64,000 bases of DNA from Cranoglanis bouderius (taxonomy: Eukaryota; Chordata; Actinopteri; Siluriformes; Cranoglanididae), in contig CM042544.1 of the NCBI GenBank assembly GCA_023630585.1, positions 24,776,256 to 24,840,255 of the forward strand, in the 5' to 3' direction. The translations under genes were made by a program, and so were the position numbers. Positions 11,790 through 24,297 of the stretch are shown piece by piece; within the stretch, counting starts at the first letter, position 1; the number at the start of each line of letters is the position of its first letter. The notes beneath the pieces were generated by a model, which saw only the letters and a program-made list of their open reading frames with translations, was not told the DNA's origin and made no database searches.

Positions 11790-14700
11790 TACTATATAGT
11801 GTACATTTAAATCGGGTTGTAAGAAATAAAAAAGGATTATGAAGCATTTGCTTTTGGCAAGAAAAGTGTCTCAGCATGTGGTAATACATGTAGGTGGGTT
11901 TCGGACTGGTTTTGGTGAATTTTCACATTTTGGTGAATTGTGACAAGGTCACAATTGCACACTTAAACCAATTTCAATTTCATTCACTCAAATTTTATTT
12001 GTAAAGAGCTTTTAACAATAGACAGTGTCACAAAGCGGCTTTACAGAGGTCCCTGAGACAACATGAGGAAGAAACCTTGAAAGGAACCAAACTCAAAAAT
12101 TACTTGAGTTTGAATTATATGATGAATTATAAATAATTACTGTATACACCTGTAGAAGAATAAAGAGTCTTTATGATTACAGCAGCAATTCTAAAAAGGT
12201 ACAAATCTACAGCACATATACTTTTGATCACAAAGATAGCTCAAACAGGGAACAAATGGCTTATGGCCAACCAAAATAACCATATGAAGTATTTATACCA
12301 GTATATTTTGCTTGTAGTGGCATAAAGAAAATTTTACATGGAACGATTTTCATCAGTCGAAATGAATTCTTTCCTTTTGCAGATCCCCAATGAACTGTTG
12401 ACATGCACCCTAAACCTGGCACTCATTTTGTAATAGCAGTTTACGTGAATGTTATATATATATATATAATCCCATCCAAAGTCATGCCCATGTAAGGAGC
12501 AACGCTTAGTATACATGTTTGCATAATGTTTGCAACGAGTATCATGTGAGTTCTCTCAGGGTGTTAGTTCAGCATGCTAGTAGTGTTTAATAGCATTAGT
12601 TGTGCTTTAAACAGGTCTTAAAATGTCTTTATTGAAAAGAGAGTGAGGAGAATTAATACCACAGTACATTTGGCTTGTGTTCTTACATATACAATTTCTG
12701 CTGTTGTTAATAAATGTATTCTTTGCTGAATCACAAATATTAAACATTGAACTTGCAGTGCAGTGAATTTGCATCCTGCACCTGCCTCAAACTGTAGGTT
12801 TGATGCCCAATCCATTGCCTATTCTAACTCAGAATTATTTCTAATTTGTTAAAAATATGACAAACTTTATGTACAGGACCATTATTTTTTATACCAGTTA
12901 GTCAGAGCGCCCCATGACCCAAACCCACATGCATGTAAACATGACAGAATAGTGGAACTAATTGTATATAAAGGCTTACATAGCTATGTTTTACATCTAA
13001 CAGATTAAGAAAAGGATTTCCAACTTGTTTGATTGGATAGAATTTTTATTCAGATTTACTACAATCAGTTTACTCAATTCCAATAGAAACGTGTACATAT
13101 TTTTTTTTTTCCTCTGATTTAGCTATCACTCAGATTAGCTAAGTTTTGTCTTGAAGGTAGGAGAAGGAGAAGATAACACATGAAATATTATTATTGGTTA
13201 ATTAGTTCTGCAGCCTCATGTGCATTTTGAAATACAAACACAAGACATTTAAGATATGACAAAGTTGAAGGCAAAAAAAAAAACAACAACCCCAGAATCT
13301 ACTCTTTTAGTGACTGACACTGATAAATGATGCACAATACTACCAGATATATCAACTAACAAGATAAAAAGATCCAATTGGATTGTCTGAAATGTAAAAA
13401 GATGAGTATCATATATTTAATCCGGTGGAAGTAAAGACAGTTTTTCTCCTGTACTGATCGAGCAGGTTGTGTGCTATCCCCATCATGGAGCAAGTGAATT
13501 TTGGAAGCCAGTAGAGTCTGACTAATCAGAGACTGCTTGGGGGAGCATTAAGACAGACATGTGGAGGGGAAATGTGACACCTGGAAATTACACAATGTAA
13601 TGGAATCAGCCAAGTGGTAAATGTAGCTTTTAAATAGGTTTTGTGTTCTCCATTAACTTCAAAGACACTGATTGGTTCTGACAGTAGGGAAAGTGCCGGT
13701 CAGCATGTTCACACCAAACCCCACCTCCTCCACCACCTTACCACAAAGTTCTCAATAGTTAGCAGGATGCTAGCACCAAATCACACAGCATTGCGTGTAA
13801 AGTGAGTGTGAGTGATAGGGTAGGGCAGTGAGGGCACATCAATTGCTGTTTGGGTCTATTCAGGAACTCTACAACATATCCTGCTGGAGCCATTTAGTGC
13901 CTGTTTGCACCACCAAAGCCAGCTGTAGCAATGTAGCCTGCCACCTCCATTTTGCAGAAACCAAATGCTCACTGTTTGCAGGCAGCTGTATACATATAAA
14001 AATGCTATGTTGCCTAAACACATAGGTCTGTTGACAATGGATACTGAAAGAGTTTTGGATTTTTTATATAAGTATGTACATCTCTTGCAAACCCGAATCA
14101 CATTAACCCAACAATCCAGTGCAGTAAAAGAAGCTGATTTAGCCTGAGGGGCCTTAAAATTTAAAATGTTATGAGGGCAATTAATTGCCTTGCCTGAGGT
14201 ACTTGCGTGGTTTATGATTAACATAATGAACAAAAAGTTCTGTGGTGCTATGAAGCCACACAAATCAACAAACCCCAGAGATTGGTCTGGCCAAGCATTA
14301 AATTCAGTATGACAGCCAAGGACCACCTTAGCTGGTTTTAGCATCTGGGTCATCACTTTGGCATTGGCAAGCCAGGATGCACTCAGTGTGGGGTAAGTCA
14401 TTTGAAGGGCAGAATCAGCTCTGTTCTTGATATGATTTTTATATAGATATATATATATAATTTCTGAAAATCAAGCAGTGAAACAGTTTTGTGAAACTAG
14501 AAAGTCTTAGTACAGTAGTGTTGTGTTCCTAATTTGTATATTTGGTTGATTATAAAATACTATTATACATAAACATTTATACAAATATATTTACTGTATA
14601 TGAGCAGATAAATTTAGTGAATTGTCTGCAACATTTTAATCAGGTAACTGTAAAGTGTATAAAATGAGAAATGCAAAGTGAAATCTGTATATCTCTGCCA

Positions 14701-15074
14701 ACTTTTATAGGAAATAGACAGCAGGTCCTGCCAGTAATTTGTAGTTAGAGGCCACTTGCTGAGCAGTACAGGCAGACTCTATCACAACAGCCTGGTTCTG
14801 GCCTGAATCTCCAATGATTTGATAGAAAATGTTTTGAAAATAAATGAATGCTTCTCTGAATAATTGCCATTCAACTGGATTATAAATTAAATCATTCTTA
14901 AATTATAAACACACAAAAAAATTGGGTTTAATGAGATCAGATTAGTTCAAACCCAATCAATAGTTGAATTTTGCATCACATGGAAGCCGAGCAGCAGCAA
15001 CATGCAAGAACAGTTTATCTGTAAAGCCAAGTGCTGAACACTCAGGCTAGTGTTGTTCAATATTTTAAACATAC
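11790..15074. other. Intergenic; dispersed repeat and unexplained open frame
   Basis: A known-style fish dispersed repeat (TTTATTTGTAAAGAGCTTTTAACAATAG ... GAGGAAGAAACCTTGA) lies at about 11982-12105. Short AT tracts occur at about 12450-12468 and 14440-14458. A 181-codon minus-strand frame at 13856-14401 has no recognised domain and is discussed in the findings. No other genes were seen. Confidence 0.55.
11982..12105 (+). repeat. Dispersed fish repeat fragment
   Basis: Text such as GCTTTTAACAATAGACAGTG, AAAGCGGCTTTACAGAG and GAGGAAGAAACCTTGAAAGG recurs widely in teleost intergenic DNA (recalled, not searched). No coding content was seen, and the edges are approximate. Confidence 0.45.
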
Positions 15075-15398
15075 AATGTTTGCCTTATACCTCCGGGGTG
15101 GGGGGGTTCGAAATCCACCTCCACCCTGTGTGTGTGGACTTTGCATGTTCTCTTTAACCTTCGGGGGTTTCCTCTGGGTACTCTGGTTTTCCCCAGTCCA
15201 AAGACATGCATTGTAGGCAGATTGCCATTTCCAAATTGTCTGTAGTGTGTGAATGTGTGTGCGATTGTGCCTGGTGATGGGTTGGCACCCCGTCCAGGGT
15301 GTCCCCCATCTTGTGCCCCAAGTTCCCTGGGATAGGCTCCAGACTCCTCCATGACCCTGTGTAGGATAAGTGGTACAGAAAACGGATGGATGCATGGA
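15075..15398 (+). mobile_element. tRNA-derived SINE
   Basis: Begins near a degraded tRNA head with a B-box-like GGGTTCGAAATCC. The conserved body is TTTGCATGTTCTC..., TCCAAAGACATGCATTGTAG..., GGTTGGCACCCCGTCCAGGG. The tail is GGATAAGTGGTACAGAAAAC with GGATGGATG. Two minus-strand open frames across it are SINE shadows. Confidence 0.85.
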
Positions 15399-16457
15399 TT
15401 GTGCTCTTTCCTAATTCATTGTTTTGAGCTGCACAGTGTTGTTTATTTACTGTGTAGCAAAGAAAATACAGTAATGTGGAAAATAAATCTAGGACATATA
15501 CATCAATTATTAATCCTTTTATTTTCTTCCATCTGATTTTGATGCAGCTAAATTATTAATATTTGAAAGAGTTAAGCATGCTCATAGAAACAGACACATA
15601 CTGTTTGTTGTGATGTAACAAAAAAAAAAGTTATGGCTGTGAATAGTTTGGAATATATATTGGAATAAAACTTATCCAGCTAACAAGGTTTCTTTAATAT
15701 TATGAGGTCCTGGGGATCATCGTTCTCGGAAAAGAGACACTGGTAAAATGAGACGCTGGACAAACTGTGCAAACCACAAACAAACACATTTTCAGCTGTT
15801 TAATCTTTAACATTTTTATGAACTTGCAAGCATAAGTAAGAAATAAAACACAATGGAGTGTGCTGTTACAGGAAAATAATATAGGGGTGGTGTGATGCAA
15901 AGTTAATTATTTTCCTATATGTTTTTCGCGCCTCCTCTCTAACGGCGAAGAAGACAAAATGCAATTTGTCATGTTACTGATAAACTGCAAAGTAAAATTC
16001 CTCTGTCTTGAATACTTTCCCTGCAGCTTAGAACATAAAGGAACAGCTTTACTTCAAAACACTGACATAGATTCTTCTTCCATAACTAAACATTCTTCTT
16101 ACAGAAAGCCTAATAATTATTCATTTCTCTTTGTGAAACAAGTGTCTTTTGAGTGAACATGATTACAGCTAAAAGGTCTCATTTACCAATAAACCTCACT
16201 GCAAAAAAACATGCAAAACAATTTAGTGCAATTTCGCCAATTCAATTCGTTTTCTGCAAAAAAGCACGAAAAACTCCACAGCAAAAAAAGCAAAATCACG
16301 CATTTTTGGCCGCAACAATCACAAAAAAACTGCTGTACTCCTGTGAAATCCTGTACGGACTGGTATATGTGAGAATCTGTAATACGAGTCTATTGAGTTA
16401 GGTGTTGCTATAGACATAACATAGATAAAGATAACATATTGCAAATTAATATTTCTG

Positions 16458-16590
16458 TAACACATTTATCCAGAGCTACTTAACAAAAGTGCTTTGAAGT
16501 CTCTATCAATAAATACATCCTGATAATGGTTCTCTAGGTCATGGAATAGGAGTACTATCGGTCTAAAAACCCTGTTGGGGAGGAAATATA
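16458..16590 (+). repeat. Dispersed repeat (ATTTATCCAGAG...AAGTGCTTTGAAGTCTCTA type), copy 1
   Basis: Shares TTATCCAGAG, AAGTGCTTTGA(A)GTCTCTATCA, AATACATCC, ACTATCGGTCTAAAAACCCTGTTG with 33898-34060. Degenerate ends of the same style occur on the minus strand at 40849-40905 and about 23700-23755. Confidence 0.6.
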
Positions 16591-18854
16591 TTAAGAAAAA
16601 CACTTTTTTAAATGCATGATCCTGTTATAGACAGTTAATAAACATTGTCTAACTCAGGTATTCAACAGCACTGAGGTATATTATTATAAAATCAAATCTA
16701 TGAAAATAGTACTGTAGAATTTTATTTTAGCCATACAACAATGTACAAATGAGCCAATGTTATGATCAGCCTTAGAACTGTCCTTTAAACTGCAGTTCCT
16801 TCCTCAGATACAGTGTTACATTATTGATAAAATTAGATTAGAATTAGCTGATTAGAAATTATATGACTAAAAATGTTGTCTTAAATGTAACCTTTCAGAT
16901 TACTCTTGGGCTACTCCCAGCAAAATGGTTTATTTTGTTTCTTTTTACTACTGTGTAAAATAAGAAAAGCCTGTAAAACATACAGAAAAGCAAGAGGACA
17001 TACATGTGCTTCATTTATCACTCCTTTTATTACAAGAAAAATATTAACACATCCTGTTTATGTAATCCAGTTTTAATGTAGTTTGGTACTGAATAACATT
17101 ATTAAGAAAAAAAAAAAAACATTTATTAAGATCTTTTCCAATTTTATCATTTTTTCCTTTTTTTTCCACTAGCATTGTTCTGACTGGCACATGCGTGCTG
17201 AAAATTGTGAGTGCACAGCAGCACTCTGACCATATCAGTGAAGGCAGATGGGATTGTCGATAGTTGACAGACATGCTGATAGTCGATTTCATTTTTATCT
17301 CAAATCGTTTTTTGCTTGGGGAATCTAGACAGGCTGCATCTTGAAAGGACAAAAAGGGCAATCTCTCATGCAGGCCTCATAGAGGGCCAGCCAGTGCCTC
17401 TTAATAACCTTTGTGCTGCTGTGGATTTGTGGATAAGATGCAGGGGGAAAAAAACAAAAAACAAAACTGTTGGTAGATGCTTCACAGACATGGATTAGTA
17501 TTTTGTGTTGTCAGAAGAAAATGTAAAATGATTCCATTCCTCTTTCAAGCTTATTAATATGAGATTATTAAAAAGCTCAGATAATCCTCCAGTAAGAATC
17601 TGTCTAGCCCAATCTGCTGTTCCAACTTGATAAAAACAAAGAAAAAAAAAGCATGTGATGTTCAGAGTCATTATGAGTGCCAGTGTAGGAAATATAATAA
17701 GACATTTCATGCCTGGGATTCCTTTTTACCTCAGCTACAATTATCTGATTTTACTGTGTATGAATTTTGAAACATAATATGACGGTCTTATGCGGTCTCA
17801 TACTGTACTTTCTTCTCCACTAAATATAACAACAAGCAGCGAAGAAGAGGCACCTAGAGCCTAATCTGTGCACCCCTGACTGCCAGGTTTCGCTAAAGCA
17901 TGATAAAGTATTAATGATATTTTCCTCACAGGCTACTGCTGGCATGGCCTGCAGTTGACATCTGTCATGTAAAACTTCATCTGCCATCCTCAAGCACAAG
18001 CTGGCCAGTGTCTCAGTAGCCTGGGAATGTTGCTTCTGGGGAGACCTGCTTGGAAGAGATTCTAACAGGAGCATCTGGGAGAGAACAATGAGCCCTGCAG
18101 CCCCCCATCCTATCTGTTCCCTCATATCTCCTATTTTGTCAAGCTGGGCACAGTCCTTGGGGGTATCTAGTACTCATTAGATTAATTGGCAATAAACAAC
18201 AATTATTTTCGGCAGCTGTAAATTGCATCGCACAGCCTTAGTGGAAGCATTTCTGGAACAAGAAATGTAACAAAATGAAGTTCAACCTTTGCTGAATCTT
18301 TTATCCACACTGACTGGAGCATTCTGTAGAGATGCAATCACTCAGGGAGGCAGTAGAATTCATCCTTCGAAAGGTCACCAGATCCCTGCAGAGTGTCTGT
18401 CTCCCCAGTGGCTTCATTCATCTCTGACCTGCCTTATAAGACTGTCCAGAGCAGCTGAAAAACACCCTGTTTTATGAATTATATTGATGTATAGTGAATC
18501 ATTCTGCTTTCAGTTAACTCAAGGAATTGGTTAACAAAAGGTTCTTGCATTCTTTAGAACACAATGCTGTTTAATTAGTCAGAAGGTGTCTATATTCTAT
18601 ATCAGACTGACTCGGACAGTCGTTCTGTCTCCAAAGCAAATTGCTATAAATATTACTGTGCTCATTCTGGTATGATATCATTTTATAGTGACAACTTACA
18701 CAAGGACTTGCTTGATGAATGCTCCATATAAACAGATTTTTTAAAATATGTGTAATTGATAATATAGTGAAGTTTTCTCTGATGAGACATTTATCTAGCA
18801 TTTTCCAAGAGTTTTTTTCATCGAGAGAGAAAAAAGGACATGCTGGATAGGGAA

Positions 18855-19060
18855 CAAACATTTATAGTGATAACAGGAAGTAACTTATTTTGTGTTTTTG
18901 GACAAAATGAAACAACTATAAATGGATAAAAACTCTGACATGTAATTTAAAATGTTAGTGTTGACAACTTGTGATGATTTAAGAGGAATAAAACACTTCA
19001 AAGTGGTAACTGCCTACCACGTCACATCAGGTTACATTACACTACCCCACAGTTGATTAT
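18855..19060. repeat. Dispersed repeat, copy 2 (GATAACAGGAAGTAACTT type)
   Basis: Same order of motifs as 6011-6205: GTGATAACAGGAAGTAACTT, CAACTATAAATGGATAAAA, then GTCACATCAGG...GATTATTTTATATAATGATACA. It is non-coding and about 12.8 kb from copy 1. Confidence 0.5.
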
Positions 19061-19126
19061 TTTATATAATGATACATCATATTATGTTTTATTCCTTATT
19101 TAATGTAAACAATATTTGGTACATAT

Positions 19127-19174
19127 AAAAAAAATAATAATAATAATGCTACTACTACTACTAATAATAATACA

Positions 19175-19225
<51 letters not shown>

Positions 19226-19265
19226 GATGATGATTATTATTGTTATTATTATTATTATTATTATT
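19127..19265. repeat. (ATT)n/(TAA)n trinucleotide microsatellite
   Basis: Imperfect TAA, CTA and ATT blocks. The longest pure ATT run is at about 19170-19222. It produces an Ile-rich open frame that is not a gene. Confidence 0.95.
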
Positions 19266-19711
19266 AACCTACTTTATACATGTACACGCATTGTAAAATG
19301 CAGAATAAATCAAACACTAACTGTATTTTTGTATATAAGATATTCACTGTTGTTTTGTGTAACTTTTTTTGTTTGTTTGTTTTTTTTGTGTAACTTTTTG
19401 TCATGCTCTTGTTTTGGTCTGCTGTCTTTCAAAGCAGTAAATAATGAGAAGAGACACTAACACACAAAACCGGACTACTAAAACAGGCTCATCCAGGATA
19501 ATGACCTGACATGTCTACAATGGACAAGGTGAGCTGTGTAAGGGCAGAGAAGAGGGCAGTAGAGCACAGGGCAAGTTAAAAAAGACTGATGAAACTCAGT
19601 CCATCATCCTGAGTTGATAGAAGCCTATAGAGACTGCAGAATGCTGGACTCTCTCACCTCACGTTACACTCTAACACTCTAACACTGCCTCATTTACTTT
19701 CTCTTTTATTA

Positions 19712-19835
<124 letters not shown>

Positions 19836-20740
19836 TCTAAGTGCATACGTACCACTGCAGATCTGCTGGCAGTGAGACCTTGGACAGACGAGTAATTGAT
19901 TTAGAGAATCTTAAAATCAATTGACAGGCAGCTGGGGCCAGGGAGATTAGAAGTGAAGCCCAGGTGGACTGGAGTGGAGTGAGAAAGGCCCACAGCAAAC
20001 AGTAATCTCTGAATTATAGAGCTCTGGGAGATGTACCTGTTTTCTATTATTTCTCACATACTCTCTCTCACCTGTCATTGGCAGTCTATACGAAGTCACT
20101 CTAACTTTGTTCAGTCTTTTCAAGAATGCACCAATGCCTAGGTGGAAGATGAAAAAAACAACAACATGGATTTCATCTGTGTTTATATTTTAATAATACA
20201 AAACATAAGTAAGGTTGTGTTTGACATCTTGTGTGCTTCCTATGTGCAAAACAAACACAGTAGAGTATCATTAACAAGAGTTTCCTGGTTTCAGCAAAAT
20301 TTCCATCCCTACATCTCAAAACCCACACAAAAGAAAATCCACACTTGAAACTAACCCCCAAAAATTGGCCATTGGGAAAATACGCACACACATTCCTAAT
20401 GTACAGGCGTCATCACTTCATAATCACTCTTTCCCTTATAATGTATTTTTATTGTAATCTTGAAATGGAAATGGTGCTGTACATCATGAACACACTGTCC
20501 GTCACTGTCACTTCATTAGATTTAATTCTGATAATTTGCTATAAAACAAGATCTTGTTATTTGTAGAGCATTTTAAAACTAACCCAATCTGTCAATCCCA
20601 TTAACTGTTCCCCTGAGCATGGGCAGCGTGATTCCTGCCCCAATGGGGCTCTTTAAATGCTTGTTGCAGTTTCCATTTTTGTCCAGTAGATGCAATACGA
20701 TTGTGCAACATCTAGAAAGGTTCATAATATAGAAATGTTT

Positions 20741-21030
20741 CCATCCATCCATCCATCCATTTTCTATACCACTTATCCTTACTGGGTCGCGGGGAACCTG
20801 GAGCCTATACCAGGGAGCATGGGGCACGGGCAGGGGACACCCTGGACAGGGTGCCAGTCCATCGCAAGGCAGAATCACATTTTGACATTTTGAACATGTT
20901 ACTCAGCCTACAGTGCATGTCTTTGGACTGGGGGAGGAAACCCCTGAAGCACAGGGAGAACATGCAAGCTCTGCACACACATGGCCGTGGCAGGAATCGA
21001 ACCCTCGACCCTGGAGGTGTGAGGCAAACG
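20741..21030 (-). mobile_element. tRNA-derived SINE, reverse orientation
   Basis: Starts with the CCATCCATCCATCCAT tail, then TTTCTATACCACTTATCC, GGGACACCCTGGACAGGG, CAGTGCATGTCTTTGGACTG and GGGAGAACATGCAAGCTC. It ends in a B-box complement, AATCGAACCCTCGACC, and GGAGGTGTGAGGCAAACGTG. This is nearly full length on the minus strand. Confidence 0.87.
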
Positions 21031-22544
21031 TGCTCGTACACATGTTAGTATTTCAAAAGACTTTATGAAGATTAACAATTTTAGAAAGGCAGACATAAAT
21101 ACGGAGGCTTTCCTCCACCTGCTACTATGGCTGAGCTGCCACTGCCTCAACATGTACTACATTACGGTAGGGTATTTAATATCATTAGAGGGGAGGCCCC
21201 ATTAAGGTAATATATACTTTGTTGTTCACAGGTCTGCAGCTATGCAGGTTGCAAACATTTGCTCCTGTCTAAGTGTACAACAACCATCCTTTGGCAGATT
21301 AATTTAAATGGGCGCTGCAAATCTGTCACTTTAATGGTGGACATAAGTGTAATAGTGAAAAGACTGGCCAGGTAGGCAGACCCAGACAAGATTGAATCAA
21401 CAGAATGCAGAAACAGTGGAAGGTAAAAATCCATCAAAATTCATCACAGAAAATTAGACATCTAACCTCCAGATCTCCTTAACTTCTTTCCATACCGTTG
21501 GTATGAGCTCTGTTAGGAATTGCACATGCAAAGTCTTCTTAAAATAACAATGAAATGAGTGAAGAAAGAAAGAAAGAAATGTATGTTAAATAGATCAACA
21601 TTCCAAGATATCTGGAGAGTGAATTCTATTTTATACAAAATAATGGATAACATTAAGAATATTTCATGCAATGTTGAATTTTTCTAAAATATTGGTACAT
21701 TATGTTGCAGTACTGCTGGAATTCATAACCTCTTCAACCACTGCTGGGTTGAAAACACTCTGCTGACCAAAAATATCCAGTGAACAGTAGTCCTGTGGTC
21801 ACAAACTGACACCGGTGAAGCGCTAGAAGATGATTAACACACACTCTGTATGGAAGAATCAGCTAAAGTATCAAATTGCTCACTTACAATGTGGACTAGC
21901 AAGATAAGGTCAGTGTGAATTGACCACCAGCCAAATAATGACTGGCCAGTAGGTTATTAGGTATATTAGTAGGCTATTGTGGTCCTTTTCCACTAATGGA
22001 TGTGGTAAAATGTATACAGTATACATATAGATTTTTGTGATCCAAATAACCAACACTGGCATTAAGGACGATTATTATATGATGAAATTTGGATACTGTA
22101 CCTAGATCCTGTGTGTAGAAATGTGGGGGGAAAAGCATCAGCAATCTGTTGAAACTGGAGGGATAGCTTTTTACTTTGACAACCTACGCATGCACTAGCA
22201 GATAAATAGCCTGGGCCACATAAGCACCCATTATGTCATTATTCAATTATAAAATAGATGATAAACATATTTTGGCTCAAGGCATTCAGTTGAGTTGCCC
22301 AGTGCTGTAACAGATTGAAAACCTGTTACTGCCATTGCAATGATTCGCCATGAAAGATGGCACATTACTCACTTGGACACAGAATGTTGTGTGCTTCAGG
22401 TTTTGTTCTTCTGCTCATGTTTACACTTATCTTAGTGTCAGGGTAATTTAGCTAAGAATGTACTAACAGTATAATAATGTTTGCAATTTACCTGATATGC
22501 AATCAGGAATAATATGCAGTACATGACAACATAATGACAATATT
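21031..22544. other. Intergenic, no gene seen
   Basis: AT-rich DNA with a short (GAAA)n run near 21563-21579. No gene or transposon coding text was recognised. Confidence 0.6.
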
Positions 22545-23015
22545 CAGTCCCCTCTGAAAGTATTGGAACGACAAGGCCAATTCTTTTGTTTTTGCTATAC
22601 ACTGAATCACCAAACTGTTGGTTTCTTCTTTTGTGATGCTTTTTCAGGCTTGTACTGCAGCTTCTTTCAGTTGTTTCAGAGTTTATCCCTTCATTCTCCT
22701 CTTCAGGAGGTGAAATGCATGCTCAATTGGGCTAAGGTCTGGTGACTGACTTGGCCAGTCTAAAACATTCCACGTTTTCCCCCTGATGAAGTGCTTTGTT
22801 GTGTTGGCAGTGTGTTTTGGGTCACTGTCTTGCTGCATGATGAAGTTCCTCCCAATTAGACTGGATGCATTTCTCTGTAAATTGGCAGACAGAATGTTTC
22901 TGTAGACTTCTGAATTCATTCTGCCATCATGAGTTACATCATCAATAAAGATTAGTGAGCCTGTTCCAGAAACAGCCATGGAAGCCCAAGCCATGATACT
23001 ACCTCCACTCCAATG
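22545..23015 (-). mobile_element. Tc1 family A fragment (one end plus catalytic half)
   Basis: Left terminal repeat CAGTCCCCTCTGAAAGTATT at 22545, then AAGGCCAATTCTTTTGTTTT as in 1068-4140. The N-terminal half and other end are missing and the sequence changes abruptly after about 23010. Confidence 0.85.
22683..22994 (-). pseudogene. Tc1 transposase C-terminal fragment (family A)
   Basis: One open minus-strand frame reads MAWASMAVSGTGSLIFIDDV, then MQQDSDPKHTANTTKHF and VLDWPSQSPDLSPIEHAF. It keeps the second catalytic Asp (QQD) and the Glu of SPIEH with DD34E-style spacing. The first catalytic Asp and the whole DNA-binding domain are absent, so it cannot work alone. It serves as the reference for what is deleted in the 1068-4140 copy. 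Confidence 0.85.
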
Positions 23016-24088
23016 CCTCCACTACCTGGTGACAGTGAATGTGGAAAACATGGGAAACATAATGAGCAGACAGTGATTAAAATGGAAAAAAAAGAGAATT
23101 GACACAGTGACAAACAAAAGGAGAAGCTGAGCAAAAGTTATAAAATGGAATGGAAACCAGGTTATAACACATGATCATGAGATTGGATGAAAAGACAGAC
23201 TTAGAGACTTCAAGACAGGAAAAAAGAAAATTATGAAAAGAAAAGGATAAATTTGACAAGAACTCATATACAGTTGAGACGTGGAGAGGATTGTCCAGTG
23301 CTGTCAGATTTATACTGTTTGGAAAAGCAAGGTGCAGAGAGGGATAGAAGAAGAGCAAAAGAAGAGTGAGAATAACAGATGGTGAAAATAAGCTAAAAAA
23401 GTAAGAAGTCTGCAGGCTTACAGTATGAATGAGGAATAAGCTTGACTTCCAAATCAATAGAAATTTGGTGAGATCTGTTAAAGGGAGCAGTGGTAACTCT
23501 GAGCTAGTGACTGTTGGACCCTTGAGCCTCAGCTGATAAAATTGTATCCTCAAAATTCTAATCTCATGAGACATTTGCATGAATTTGAACAAACAAGTTT
23601 AATATAGTTGAAATTAGTTCGATTTGACACGAATTAATTCATATAAATTGTTATGAGCTTACAAATGTGAGACCATGTTGATCCTCTCTCAACTGTAATT
23701 CTCACTTATAAGTCACTATGAATAAAAGCATCTGACAAATAAATATATATAAATGTGAGCTTTTCATGGAAAATCTGATCTGTTTTTATTGGGGCAAAAA
23801 CATCAAAGATGCCAGGAGCAAATAGAATTGTCTAATAGACACTATGACACTCTTTCATACAACATTTCACGATGTTCAACATGCAAATTTATTCAAATAA
23901 CCACTAAAATCACAGGCCCAAAATGATCATGCAGTAGTTATTTATTGTGTCTTTTGCAAGAGATCAGCTGTATATTGGGAAACCAAGAGGAGACTGGCTG
24001 ATCATTTTGTTAAACTTCTTCATACCATTCCAGCTTTAAGAAAATTCAACAGCAATGGATGGGAGCAATTGACAAAGTGCTTTGTCAA
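23016..24088. other. Intergenic, no gene seen
   Basis: Purine-rich on the + strand from 23040 to 23420, which gives a long Phe/Leu/Ser-rich minus-strand frame (23077-23592) without any domain. A degenerate dispersed repeat end (AATAAAAGCATCTGACAAAT) lies near 23720-23755. Confidence 0.55.
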
Positions 24089-24297
24089 TGGGGTGCACAA
24101 TGGCTTAATGGTTAGCATAGCTGCCTTGCGTTTCCTGGGTTGGGGGTTCGAATCCCACCTCCGCCCTGTGTGTGTGCGGAGTTTGCATGTTCTCCCCGTG
24201 TTTCGGGGTACCCTCTGGGTATTCCGGTTTCCTCTACCAGTCCAAAGACATGTGTTGTGGGTTGATTGGCATCTCTAAATTGTGTGTAAGTGTGTGA
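24089..24297 (+). mobile_element. SINE 5' half with tRNA-like head, cut at a Tc1 junction
   Basis: The best tRNA-like head in the window: A-box-like TGGCTTAATGGTTAGCATAG and B-box GGGTTCGAATCCC, followed by TTTGCATGTTCTCCCCGTG and AAAGACATGTGTTGTGGG. It stops abruptly at GTGTGTGA near 24297, where family C Tc1 sequence begins. Its own 3' half is missing and is not found beyond the Tc1 element. Confidence 0.85.

Noticed and set aside
15057..15395. 112- and 95-codon minus-strand frames
   Set aside because: They lie across a SINE; identical peptide phrases recur at 38378-38632 and 38961-39302 for the same reason.
19116..19460. 114-codon Ile-rich frame
   Set aside because: Explained by the ATT tract; the remainder has no domain.
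23077..23592. 171-codon minus-strand Phe/Leu/Ser-rich frame that could look like a membrane protein
   Set aside because: The + strand is purine-rich here, so hydrophobic codons arise by composition. There is no start context, family motif or splice structure.
24089..24160. A genuine tRNA gene at the A-box/B-box pair
   Set aside because: It is continuous with the SINE body, and the cloverleaf is not supported beyond the promoter boxes.
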